Assembly: GCA_030789695.1 (NCBI GenBank)
Contig: CM061132.1
Coordinates: 32,574,418 to 32,638,417 of the forward strand
DNA: 64,000 nucleotides
Reading direction: 5' to 3'
From: Scilla litardierei
Taxonomy: Eukaryota; Streptophyta; Magnoliopsida; Asparagales; Asparagaceae
The notes under the pieces are model-generated. The model ran no database searches and had not been told where the DNA came from. It saw only the letters and a program-made list of their open reading frames with translations. Position numbers and translations under genes: made by a program. Positions 33,201 through 44,509 of the stretch are shown in pieces (within the stretch, counting starts at the first letter, position 1; every line of letters starts with the position of its first letter).

Positions 33201-33486
33201 CTCCCCCTTATCTAGTCATAAGTGTGGACTATACCCATGAATACTTCAGGATTCTGAGCGTCATATGAGTCTCACAAGGGGTGGATACTTCAGGATCCTG
33301 AGTTGATGGGATTTAGCTCTTTAAAATTTTTGGCTATGGAAAACCATGTGGGAAAAAATCGTAGCTAAGAAAAAAAAGAGTACAAACTCACTCTAACTCC
33401 CCATGATCTGTACAAGCCCTTATGCTTTCAGATCTGTTAGGCATTTTTCCATCACTCCTATTTACAACATTCTGAAAATATATACA
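33201..33486 (-). other. Element H 3' non-coding end
   Basis: Minus-strand sequence typical of copia 3' ends (tttcttagctacgatttttt, cccacatggttttcc). A parallel stretch occurs in element G at 62445-62650. Element F's target copy ataca is at 33482-33486. Confidence 0.75.
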
Positions 33487-34681
33487 TGTTACGACCTAAA
33501 GATCGTGGGAGTCCGGCTCCTCCCCAGAACCACTAATACACCTCACTGGTTCGCCCCTTTCGAATGGACTGCTGACCCAATGCCAGGGTGCCCCACGCCC
33601 GTATTTCCGAGACCAGTGGGGCATCAGCCGACCCGGAGGTCCGAGGCTACAGGGGGATGTGCGCACCTCGCGGCGCCCCCCCTCTCTCCCCAACAGAGGC
33701 GCTTAACCGCCCTCGCTCAGTCCGCCAGGAACGGTGCACTCGGGGTACACCCAGACAGCGCAGCCTCGGATATTGGCAGAGGCACACCCGTTCCCCCTCC
33801 CTACCGGCGGTCCATGATCCGCACCCGAAAATGTGCACGACCGGGCCGAACACCCCGCGATCAGGTCGGCCCGGTGGCCCCACCCGAACCCAGCCGGGGG
33901 GATACGCACCGCCGTACCCTTGACTCATCACACATGACAAACAACCCAGTATAAGGACGCGACTGACACTTACGCCGCCCGACCATCTGACAATGCACCC
34001 CCTGGCCGCTGCGCCCCCTGACGTTTAATGCTTTCGGCCCTGACACCCTGACAAAAGCGCCCCTGGTCGTTGCGCCGTCTGACAAAAGCGTGGCTGACAC
34101 TCCTATTCCTGACATCCTTGTCCGAAGCTTCCGCTGACAGCCGAGCCAGCTCAGCACGTCGAGTCAGCACGCCAGGTCAGCCCCACCTAACCGCCTCCCA
34201 TCAGGTATAAATACCCCCTCACTTCTTATGGTGGGGGTTGGCAAATTCACTCTCAATCCCATTATTCACACACGCGAGCAAAGGTCGTCCATATCTTTGT
34301 TCTCCCACTCATAGCTCGTCACGTACGGTCTGTTCATCCTCAGTCCGTCCTGCGTGCATAGCCCCCGCTTTAAGTCCAATTACTGACTTAGGCATCGGAG
34401 AGGCTAAGGGTTGGACCCCAACCCGGCCTTTCTAACGAGTTGCTCATTGCGCAGGATAGCTCGTCCCCTAGCTCATGTTCGCCTTCGGCTCCCGCAGTCC
34501 GATCTTCCTCGACCGTATCCTGTAGGACTCGGCTCCGTGGTCCGCTCCAGCGACAAGCTTAGCCTCATCACCCCCAAATCACTTGACAAATAGCCTACCC
34601 AAATCCTCTCAACAACATTACCACTGTGCCCTTGGTTCCCCCTAATACAAATTCATTGTACGCGAGTTCTACCCTGCAACA
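33487..34681 (+). repeat. Element F 5' LTR
   Basis: 1195 bases. TATAAATA box at 34206-34213, followed by a C-rich stretch. Ends ctaccctgcaaca immediately before the primer-binding site. ORFs reading through it (for example 33403-33954) recur in the 3' LTR and are not genes. Confidence 0.9.
34206..34213 (+). promoter_or_regulatory. TATA box of element F LTR
   Basis: TATAAATA in ggtataaataccccc; the same box lies at 41483-41490 in the 3' LTR. Confidence 0.6.
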
Positions 34682-34682
34682 A

Positions 34683-34701
34683 TTGGCGCCGTCTGTGGGA
34701 A
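34683..34701 (+). other. Primer-binding site of element F
   Basis: TTGGCGCCGTCTGTGGGAA, the form common in Tat-lineage gypsy elements, one base after the 5' LTR. Confidence 0.88.
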
Positions 34702-34847
34702 CGAAGGGTCACACCCATGTTAGACCCCATTCTGGTCACCCGGAACCCTGACCACAACAAGGATCCCATGGGAAGACGATTGCGTTCGAGCGTTCGCAGA
34801 GTTGAGGGCCTACCTGTAAAGCCCGCTGCTTCTCGCCAGGCCCATCC

Positions 34848-35767
34848 CATTATATTATGCCAGCCGGATTCTCCAGGAGGCGGAGACGCGCTACAGTCTC
34901 ATCGAGAGGGCCGCCTATTGCCTGGTCACAATGGCAAGGAAGCTCCGACCTTACTTCCAGGCCCATCCCATTGCCGTCCACACCGACCTGCCCATCGAGA
35001 AGAACCTGAAGAGGTTGGAGCGGTCGGGAAGGATTCTCAACTGGAGCGTCGAGCTCAGTGAGTTCGACATAACATACAAGGCCTGGACAGCGATCAAGGG
35101 CCAGGCATGGGCGGACTTCGTGGTAGAATGCACCACGGGGGACGCCCCGGGGGACCCACTAGACATACCGTCGGTGACCATACCCCCTCAAGTAGCGGGG
35201 ATGGCGCAACCTTCGGAGCCCTCCCAGGGAGACCTGGATGAATTATGGACCATCCACATCGATGGCTCAGCGACGGGATCCGGGACGGGGGCAGGAATCG
35301 TCATTCAAACCCCCGATGGATGCTCGTTGGAATACGCCTTGCGTTTCAGCTTCCCGGCGACCAACAATGTCGCGGAGTACGAGGCCGCGATCAACGGGCT
35401 GAAGATCAGCAGGGCGGTGGGGGCGACGAACGTGTTGCTCCTCAGCGACTCACGGCTCGTCATCCAACAGATCCAAGGGAGCTTCGAGGCCCGAGAAGAA
35501 ATGATGAAGAGCTACTTTAAGCATATCCAAGCCGAGCTCCAGAAGTTCGAGAGAGCGGAGGTCCGGCACCTGCCCCATTCCAACAACCTCCGGGCGGACG
35601 CCCTATCCAAGCTGGCCTCTTCATCCACGGCTGAGATCGGGAAGCCCATCTACATCGAAAGCCTGCTGACACCCACTATTGACGAAGAGGAACTAATGTG
35701 TGTCGACTCGACGACGACATGGATGACCCCCATCGTGAAATACCTGGAGACGGGGGCCCTACCCTAG
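34848..35767 (+). pseudogene. pol: Element F RT C-terminus and RNase H
   Basis: Coding starts abruptly at the RT connection (YYASRILQEAETRYSLIERA). It continues LRPYFQAHPIAVHTDLPI, ILNWSVELSEFDITY and QAWADFVVE. RNase H follows, with LWTIHIDGSATGSGTGAGI, EYEAAINGLKI, LLSDSRLVIQQI and LRADALSKLAS, so its acidic catalytic residues are present. The frame is open from the ATG at 34931 to a TAG at 35765-35767 (GALP*), then continues in the same frame into integrase. Start codon, gag, protease and the RT catalytic region have been deleted. Confidence 0.87.
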
Positions 35768-36981
35768 GAGCGGATGCTGGCCAAGAAGGTGGAGAGGCGG
35801 GCCCTATCATTCGAACTCCTCGACGGAGTATTATACCACCGGTGCCGCGCCAACTTCGATGTCTTGCCATACCTGAAGTGTCTGGGGCCTGAACAGGCCG
35901 AGGAAGTCATCCGCGAAGTGCACGAGGGATTCTGTGGGAACCACCACGGCGGTCGCACCATCGCCCACAAAATAATGCGCCAGGGGTATTACTGGCCGAC
36001 AATGATCCAGGACGCGACTCAGTATGTCAAAAGATGCGAAGCGTGCCAGAAATTCGGCCGACATACGGCGGCGCCTCCGGCTAACTTGGTGCCGATCGTG
36101 AGCCTGATCACGTTCGCCAAGTGGGGGCTCGATATCCTTGGGCCTTTCCTAAAGGCCTCCGGGGGAAGGAAATATTTAGTCGTTGCCATAGACTACTTCA
36201 CGAAGTGGGTGGAGGCCGAGCCGCTGGCACGCATCACGTGGATGGACATGATGGGCTTTATCTGGCAGTCCGTCATATGTCGCTTCGGAATACCCAGCTC
36301 TATATTCATGGATAACGGAACACAGTTCGATTGCGAAGGCTTCCGCGACTTTTGTTCGGGCTGGGGGATCAAGCTCCATTTTGCATCAGTGGCCCACCCG
36401 CAGTGCAACGGAATGGCGGAGGCCGCGAACAAATGCATCTTGAATCCTATGAAGAAGAAGGTAGACGCCGCCCTCGGGGCATGGGTCGACGAGCTACCAG
36501 GAATCCTCTGGTCCTACCGTACCACCCACAAGGCCTCGACCGGAGAAAGCCCGTTCATGATGGCATACGGATCGGAAGCGGTCGTTCCGGTGGAAATTGG
36601 AGAAGAGACACTCCGGTTGAAACTCTTCGATGAGGATATCAAGGGGGAGGGCTTGGCCTCAGTCTCGAACTGGTGGACGAGGTAAGGGACCGAGCCCTGA
36701 CGAGCCTCGTCCGGCACAGCTAGAGGATGGCCCGACACTACGACTCCAGGGTGAAGAAGCGAACCTTTAGAATCGACGACCTGGTCCTCAGAGACGCCAC
36801 CTTCAGACCCGAGACCGCCCGCCGAGGGAAGTTGGCCGCCAAATGGGAAGGGCCCTACAAGGTCATCGACATCATTGGGCTAGCCACATACATCCTGGCG
36901 AACCAGGACGGGAGCGAACTAGCCCACCCTTGGAATGCGGAACACCTGCTAAAGTTTACCACTAATGGTGAGTCTTCTTAA
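35768..36981 (+). pseudogene. pol: Element F integrase
   Basis: The zinc-binding HHCC part (GNHHGGRTIAHKI, RCEACQKFGRH) is followed by the three catalytic residues, in FAKWGLDILGPF, SIFMDNGTQFD and GMAEAANKC. Next come LPGILWSYRTTHKASTGESPF and VPVEIGEETLRL. A frameshift near 36660 and a TAG at about 36721 separate this from the C-terminal MARHYDSRVKKRTF and KWEGPYKVIDI (GPY motif), ending at 36981. The core is remarkably intact for an element that has lost RT. Confidence 0.87.
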
Positions 36982-37039
36982 TGAAAGATCTTCATTCGTA
37001 CACTTTTCCAAACTCTGTTGCTTCCACGTGAGTATTTCA

Positions 37040-37965
37040 GTTTGAACGATCAAGACCTCTGGGGCAGGGCCAACCCTTGCCACCCAAACCAGAGAAGGGC
37101 ACGGGCCGAGCTACGCGCTCGCTCCCTCCCTCAAGAACTCTGGGGCAGGGCCAACCCTCGCCACCCAAACCAGAGAAGGGCACGGGCCGAGCTACGTGCT
37201 TGCTCCCCCCTTAAGAACTCTGGGGCAGGGCCAACCCTTGCCACCCAAACCAGAGAAGGGCACGGGCCGAGCTACGCGCTTGCTCCCCCCCTCAAGACCT
37301 CTGGGGTAGGCCCAACCCTCGCCACCCAAACCAGAGAAGGGCACGGGCCGAGCTACACGCTCTCTCCCCCTTCAAGACCTCTGGGGCAGGGCCAACCCTC
37401 GCCACCCGAACCAGAGAAGGGCACGGGCCGAGCTACGTGCTCACTCCCCCCTCAAGACCTCTGGGGCAGGGCCAACCCTCGCCACCCAAACCAGAGAAGG
37501 TCACGGGCTGAGCTACGCGCTCGCTCCCCCCCTCAAGACCTCTGGGGCATGGCCAACCCTCGCCACCCAAACCAGAGAAGGGCACGGGCCGAGCTACGCT
37601 CTCGCTCCCCCCTCAAGACCTCTGGGGCAGGGCCAACCCTCGCCACCCAAACCAGAGAAGGGCACGGGCCGAGCTACGCGCTCGCTCCCCCCCTCAAGAC
37701 CTCTGGGGCAGGGCCAACCCTCGCCACCCAAACCAGAGAAGGGCACGGGCCGAGCTACGCGCTCGCTCCCCCCCTCAAGACCTCTGGGGCAGGGCCAACC
37801 CTCGCCAGCCAAACCAGAGAAGGGCACGGGCCGAGCTACGCGCTCGCTCCCCCTTTAAGACCTCTGGGGCAGGGCCGACCCTCGCCACCCCAAACCAGAG
37901 AAGGGCACGGGCCGAGCTACGCGCTCACTCCCCCCTCAAGACCTCTGGGGCAGGGCCAGCCCCCC
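37040..37965 (+). repeat. Tandem repeat, about 81 bp x 12, in element F 3' region
   Basis: Units contain acctctggggcagggccaa, ccaaaccagagaagggcac and gggccgagctacgcgctc. About twelve copies, very GC-rich and highly similar. Each unit repeats the restriction-like word gggccgagcta at the same phase. A 346-codon ORF (37018-38058) reads through the array because 81 is divisible by three; it has the look of translated repeat, not a protein. Confidence 0.9.
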
Positions 37966-40766
37966 AAAGGTTTGACGGACCCCGACCAACCAAGCCAAGC
38001 AGGAGCGCAGGATGAAATAACCGCCCGCTCACCACCTTACCCCCACACGAGCCCATGATCCTCGAAATCTCGAGCCTAGGGGAGAGGACAAGGGCACGCG
38101 AAGCGAGGAATGCAAACCGGGGGATGAAAACCAGGGCAGACCGGACGTTGCCTGAGGACCGCCAAACAATGCCTGCCGGGTAAACACACGGCCCCGATAA
38201 AACGGATCCGTGAGGCGACCCATTGAACCGAAAGGACGCTCGGGAAATGCGCCATTAATAACGACACGCCCCCCGAAGAGACTGGGACTGACGAATCGCC
38301 ACAGGCACCACTGGGCAAATGCGGTTTCCAAAGGGCGTGATTCCGAGAAGCCCATTAATAATGCCAGCTCATCGCATTAATTAGGGGGAAACCGTCGAAC
38401 AACATCCGCCTATAATAGCCCCCTCACCCTCCAGAAGGAAAGAAAGAAAAACAAAAAAGAGAGCAAAGATTACGAAAATATGAGAAACCGGCCCAAGCAC
38501 CCTCCACCAACTAGGAAGAGGGCCAAGACGCCTCGCCTGAACAAAAGGGAGGCCACTGGCCACCAATGGATCCCGCCTCCCCGATCGACGATCGCTTCCA
38601 CGCGGCCACCACTGATAGGCTATTCCTCTTACAAACGGATCACCAATAGGCTATTCCCCTTACACAAGGGGAACCCCACCTTTTGTCCCTCCGTCTGCTC
38701 TAAACCAGATGAAAGAGGGGAAGGATGGCATCCGTTCCCCACCGATCCCCGCTGGCGGGAAAGGCAAAAGCCCCCCCATGCATGTAGGTCCCCCGCGACG
38801 CGCTTCCTAATGACCCACCTGCTCGTCGTCGACCTTCCCCGCAAACCCAAACTGCGAGGCGTGGACGGATATGACAGAGCAATGGAGGAGAGGGAGGGCT
38901 GCCCGGCGGACATGGATTTGCTCACCCGGACAAAGGCCACAACGAGACGGCTTCCCTGGTGAATCCAACCAGCCGAAGAGGCCTCACAACATTTCAGCAC
39001 GGAGTGCACACGCCAGGACGCCACAAGCAACGGAAGACAAAGAAGCCCGTCCATCTTGATGCAGTTGACAGCAGGAGGGAACAGCTATACAGCCCACCTA
39101 CAGGTCGGGTCGCACTCGCCTAACTACCAAAGACCCTGCCAACACCTCATGTACAAACCAAAGTTGAATTCCTGTAAATTTAAATAAAAAAGACTATCCC
39201 AAGCGAACTCACAATAACTATCCAAGCATGCTCTAACTTGGGAATGATCCCCCGAATAATTACAGGGCGAGCTCACGAAACTGGGCCGCCCTCACGGCGG
39301 GGAAAGGAGGGGCTGAGCGCCGCACTCCTCCCCATGGAATAACTTGGGACGCAATCAACATGAATCACATACTCGTAGTTCGAACCCTCCGATACTAGGA
39401 AGGGCCGATGCAAAAAAACTGCTCGAACCAGTGATCCCCCGTTCCGCCCAAAGCTGACACGTCGACCATCAACATCCCCTTCCCCCCAGACCTAGCGCTC
39501 TCGGACAAGGGAATGTTGGGGGCAATAATCGTACCCACGCAAGAAGACAAAATAAAGGCAAGATCAACCCAACCAGTTCATTTCAAATGGCGAGGCCATT
39601 CATAGAGAACACCTAGAATACATCATGGCATCGACCGGCTCCCCGGGGGCGGTGCCTAGCCACGCAGCCACATCCCCGCCCCGTTAGGGCCGTGATCATC
39701 AAAAACTCGAACCTTGGGAAGAGGACAAGGGCACGCAAACTGGGGCAGACCTGGCACAAACCAGGAACTGCTGAACAATGCCCGCTGGATAGACGCCGGG
39801 CCCCGATAAAACAGCCACCCGATGCGACTCAACGAAACACTCCATCAATAACGACATCACCCCCGAGAAGGCGACGCCTCCACCTCCTCCTCGTCCGCCG
39901 CTTCCCCCAAGGTTTCCCTCTGATGTACGGGTTCCCCGGAGAGGCCGTGCAACCATCCAGCATGACAATGGCGAGACGGAATACGACAAAGCAAGGGAGG
40001 GGAGGGAGGTCCACCCGACAGATGGAGGATCAATCACCCCAACGCGGGTCACAGTAAGGCCGCATCCCCGATGAATCCAAACGACGAGTCATGGCGCGTC
40101 AACTCGCCCCCGGGCGATCGAGACCAGTATCCCGCCCCTAACCCTTCGCGGACAAAAAGGCAGAAAGAGTGCAGCGATCAGCGGAAAAGAAGGAAGGCCG
40201 CCCCTCAAACAGGGGCCCTCTCATCCCAACGCAGAGGGCGACAAGTTAAAACAACTGCCCAACCTGACCACGGGTTGGGTCACACCTGCCCTATTATTGT
40301 AAATGTCATCGAGATCTCTTGTAGTGGCCGATGAAAAAGATTCCTCCATACGGACTCCTAACCATAAGCCCAAGCGCACTATGGATAGGCATTTCACCGA
40401 ACAAAGGACGGCAAGAATAAGGCAAAAATAGCAGGAATTCTACATCTCGTTCGGTAAACACATCACAACGAGGACCAAGGCCATCCTGATAAAACCAGGT
40501 TCCCCTCGGTCCGACTCGGCCACCGCATGCAACTGCACATTGATGAGCGGCAACGCCCCTCCACAAACCGTCGGGTCATTCCTCCTCACTTCTCCCCCAC
40601 GCGGATCGAGATCCCACGGTCCCGTGACAGCGGGCAATACACCGCGAGAACCGCGCCGCCACTCCAGAGCACAGACCGAAGTCCGAACCACCGGTTCGGA
40701 GGGAAGTATCGTTACATCATCCAAGCCGAGCCGGCTCCCGCCTCGTGCTCGAATGCCGGGGGCAAT
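37966..40766 (+). other. Non-coding 3' region of element F with a diverged duplication
   Basis: No recognised protein. The block at about 38065-39060 resembles about 39690-40290: both run gaggacaagggcacgc, gaacaatgccyg, ccccgataaaac, taataacgacac..ccccc, a gcgagaggag segment and gatgaatccaa-like sequence. The two are diverged with gaps, suggesting an old duplication of the 3' region. The polypurine tract gccgggggcaat ends the region. Confidence 0.6.
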
Positions 40767-41963
40767 TGTTACGACCTAAAGATCGTGGGAGTCCGACTCC
40801 TCCCCAGAACCACTAATACACCTCACTGGTTCGCCCCTTTCGAATGGACGGCCGACCCAATGCCAGGGTGCCCCATGCCCGTATTTCCGAGACCAGTGGG
40901 GCATCAGCCGACCCGGAGGTCCGAGGCTACAGGGGGATGGGCGCACCTCGCCGCGCCTCCTCTCTCACCGACAGAGGTGCTTAACCACCCTCGCTCAGTC
41001 TGCCAGGAACGGTGCGCTCGGGGTACACCCGGACAGCGCAGCCTCGGATATTAGCAGAGGCACACCCGTTCCCCCTCCCTACCGACGGTCCATGATCCGC
41101 ACCCAAAAATGTGCACGGCCGGGCCGAACACCCCGCGATCAGGTCGGCCCGGCGGCCCCACCCGAACACAGCCGGGGGGATACGCACCGCCGGACCCTTG
41201 ACTCATCACACACGACAAACATCCCAGTATAAGAACGTGACTGACACTTACGCCGCCCGACCATCTGACAAAGCACCCGCTGGCCGCTGCGCCCCCTGAC
41301 GTTTAATGCTTTCGGCCCTGACACCCTGACAAAAGCGCCCCTGGCCGTTGCACCGTCTGACAAAAGTGTGGCTGACACTCCTGTTCCTGACATCCTCGTC
41401 TGAAGCTTCTGTTAATAGCCGGGCAGCTCAGCACGTCGAGTTAGCACGCCAGGTCAGCCCCACCTAACCGCCTCCCATCAGGTATAAATACCCCCTCACT
41501 TCTTACGGTGGGGGGGGGTTGGAAAATTCACTCTCAATCCCATTATTCACACATGAGAGCAAAGGTCATCCATATCTTTGTTCTCCCACTCATAGCTCGT
41601 CACGTACGGTTGGTTCATCCTCAGTCCGTCCTGCGTGCCTAGCCCCCGATTTAAGTCCAATTACTGACTTAGGCATCAGAGAGGCTAAGGGTTGGACCCC
41701 AACCCGGCCTTTCTGATGAGTTGCTCATTGCGCAGGATAGCTCGTCCCCTGGCTCATGTTCACCTTCGGCTCCCGCAGTCCGATCTTCCTCGACCATATC
41801 CTGTGGGACTCGGCCCCGTGGTCTGCTCCAGCGACAAGCTTAGCCTCATCACCCCCCTAATCACTTGACAAATAGCCTACCCAAATCCTCTCAACAACAT
41901 AATCACTGTGCCCTTGGTTCACCCTAATACAAATTCATTGTACGCGAGTTCTACCCCGTAACA
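40767..41963 (+). repeat. Element F 3' LTR
   Basis: 1197 bases, closely matching 33487-34681 by eye with scattered substitutions. Ends ctaccccgtaaca followed by the TSD ataca. Confidence 0.9.
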
Positions 41964-41989
41964 ATACAGATTACAAATATCACCATCAT

Positions 41990-44504
41990 TAAGCAGATGC
42001 TAACCAAAAACTCTGGAAATGTGTGCTTTGTTTTGTCTCCTATGATGTGGTCTCCTCAAAAGTGGTGTAAGCAAGTGGCATGGTCGTCAGATTATGTGGT
42101 TAGCTCTAAAAGACCAGCCTCTGTCCCAGTCATCACTGGGATGTGATGTACCACCATGTGTACTCAAATACACCATTGGTTTGTTTCTGAAATGGTGAGA
42201 ATCTCGAAACGATAGGATGATATTGCCTTCATAGTTTTCTTTGTAGATTTGCAGTAGATGGTCGTCCCACTATGAGTACACATTCTGTGATTTCTCATTA
42301 TAGGAGTCGGACCTGTAACCTGCATTTGCATAAGCATGGAGGAATAATTCTTTATAATGTAATCCCAAATCTATCAACCCATGGAGGAAGCACAGACGAT
42401 GCTTAACTCCGGTCTAATGGCACTTTTAGGTGCCTAACTGTCACTGGCTAGTGAATTTATTGTAACTGCTATATCGAAACGCGTACGGTGAGCCATGCGT
42501 GCATTGATTGTACTTAGATAAGGGACTTCAGGACCAAGTATATCCTCCCCCTCTTGCAACGAAAAGAAGGGGTCTTTTGTACATCCATTGAGCATACTAC
42601 AGTAGATGTACTTATTGGATGATAATGATCCTTGTAATTCCTTCAACGCACTCATGGCGTATGAATTTTAATGTAACATGATTTTATCTTATTAGATAAA
42701 TCTGTGAGCAATGACTAACCTTTATTTTGCCTAGGTCTTTCATTTCATGTTTGATAGTTAGGCTTGAACATATATTTCGGTTTTCTCTTTAGAAGATCCG
42801 ATGAGATTTAAGTTGTTTACAACTATTATCTCAAATCCCGTCCTTTGCTCTTTATACAGACGCCAAGACAACCCTTGGTAGGAATCCTTTCTTTGTCAAG
42901 TGATTCTCTTGGTTATACAATATTTATTATTCTTATTCTTATTCTTTAATAGAATTGACGTCCCGAAGTCTATTCAGGTATTTAGGAAAATGTGGAATTT
43001 ATCTTTATCAAGATATCCATAGAGGTATGCCGCCACAACATCTAATAGCAGCATATCCAAAACTTCCTTTGCCAAATCGTAAGGTATTCGCAGTATATAA
43101 CTTAGGAAATCTGATGCATCATTTATATATGAGTCATGCTCATTTTAATTTGTTTATTCCTCAGTTTCAGTGACAATATTCTTGAGCTATAGGTTGTACC
43201 TTATAACATACGATTTTGTACTTATTTGTACTTATTTGTGCAATACTTATTTTGCCCACAGGTTTGACACCTTTTGGTGTCTGGACTTCAAGTCACTTCA
43301 CATTTCGTAAGCGAGTCCAGCTCATCTTTTATTGCCTCATTCCATATTTGGCCAATCTATACATTTGCTCTTTAGCAACGGACTATGGAACAATATTATA
43401 TAAGTATCATCACTTTTGCGATGTATGTGGCAATATAATACATGAATATATTGTCGATAATTGTGTCTTTTTTATCTAACATCTCCCCAGTATGTACAAC
43501 AGTGACTTTCATTTCTGTTTTTTCTGGCATTTCCTCTACAGTGGATTCCAGAAAAGGGTAAGGGTATGGATATGAGCTCATTGTTATGTGGTAGTATTGT
43601 CTCAAAGTCGCAAGGAGTTTTTCTTTTTTCTTCAATTTTTGACCTTGGAGCCTGATGGTCTGCCTCTTTTCTTGTTGAGAAACAGCCACTTCTGCTGCTA
43701 GTGGATTGCATCCATTCTCGGAGATGTCAATCCTAGCTGGAGTATTTGCAGCAGTGATGTGTGATCTGACAATCTTCTGGTTGTCAGTGAATGAGTCCGG
43801 TAACTATTATTTGTAAGACCTTCAGGATCTCATCTTCACATTTCTTTGTTACTGGATCATAGTGGTTAATGATTCTATATCCCACGATATTATTTGTGTA
43901 ACTCCAGATTTTTCAGTATCTCGGCCCAATTTGGGGAAATTAGTCTCACCAAATTCACAGTCTTCATGACGTGCCTTGAAAGCGTCACCCGTTTGGGGTT
44001 CTAGGTATATTATTGAGGGGTGAGTCAAACCCTGCATAGATACCTAGGCGACGTTGAGTACCCATTTTTGTCCTATGTAGTGATGCTATGGGGATATAAA
44101 TAGCGCAACCGAAAAGTCTCAAGTGAGAGATGTTCGGTGGTATTCCAAATGCAAGTTGCATTGGAGAGAGACTCTGACCTCCAGAGGGTCTTATTCTCAT
44201 TTTTTATTAATGACGCCGCATGCAATATTGCATGTCCCCATGCATTCACCGGCAACTGGGATTTCATGGACGTATAATCCATTGTAGTCTTTTTATTAAT
44301 GACACTTTCAACCCATTTTGGGTTTGAACATGTGGCACATGATGTTCAATTTCTATCCCAGTTGTAAGAAAATACTCTTGAAATGACCAGAAGGTAAATT
44401 TCCCAGCAGTATCCAGGCGCATTTTCTTTATTTGGTTGTCTGAAAAATGCACCCGCAACATTATTATTTATACCAATATATTTGGAAAAGTTAGGTTGCG
44501 GGTC
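41990..44504 (-). pseudogene. pol: Element H integrase C-terminus, RT and RNase H
   Basis: Reading leftward on the minus strand. Integrase: LSTRN (44504), DNQIKKMRLDTAGKFTFWSF, IEHHVPHVQTQNGL, then PPNISHLRLFGCAIYIPIA and RRLGIYAGFDSP (44200-44000). The linker AVSQQEKRQTIRLQG and VVHTGEMLDKKDTIIDNIF is at 43690-43440. RT follows through about 42700. The catalytic loop expected to read YVDDLNLIG reads VVNNLNLIG, with both aspartates changed to asparagine at 42812-42817. EGEDILGPEVPYLSTINARM (42560-42480) and RNase H sequence HAYANAGYRSDSYNEKSQ (about 42310) complete it. Stops and frameshifts are numerous. Confidence 0.82.
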
Positions 44505-44509
44505 GATAA

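Larger units (their letters stand above)
33487..41963 (+). mobile_element. Element F: Tat-like Ty3/gypsy element with gag-protease-RT deleted
   Basis: Plus-strand element of 8477 bases with TGTTACGACC...GTAACA ends and a perfect TSD ataca (33482-33486 and 41964-41968). LTRs: 33487-34681 and 40767-41963. Primer-binding site TTGGCGCCGTCTGTGGGAA at 34683-34701; polypurine tract near 40751-40766. Soon after the primer site the sequence jumps to the C-terminal end of RT, so gag, protease and nearly all RT are gone, while RNase H and integrase remain. The 3' third holds tandem repeats and a diverged duplication. It sits inside element H. Confidence 0.93.

Noticed and set aside
33403..33954. 183-codon ORF at the left end of element F
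   Set aside because: Crosses the element H/F boundary and continues in the F LTR; its LTR part recurs at 40767-41054.
37018..38058. 346-codon open frame on the plus strand
   Set aside because: It reads through twelve 81-base tandem repeats; the frame is open because the unit length is divisible by three. Composition and periodicity mirror the DNA repeat, and no domain is visible.
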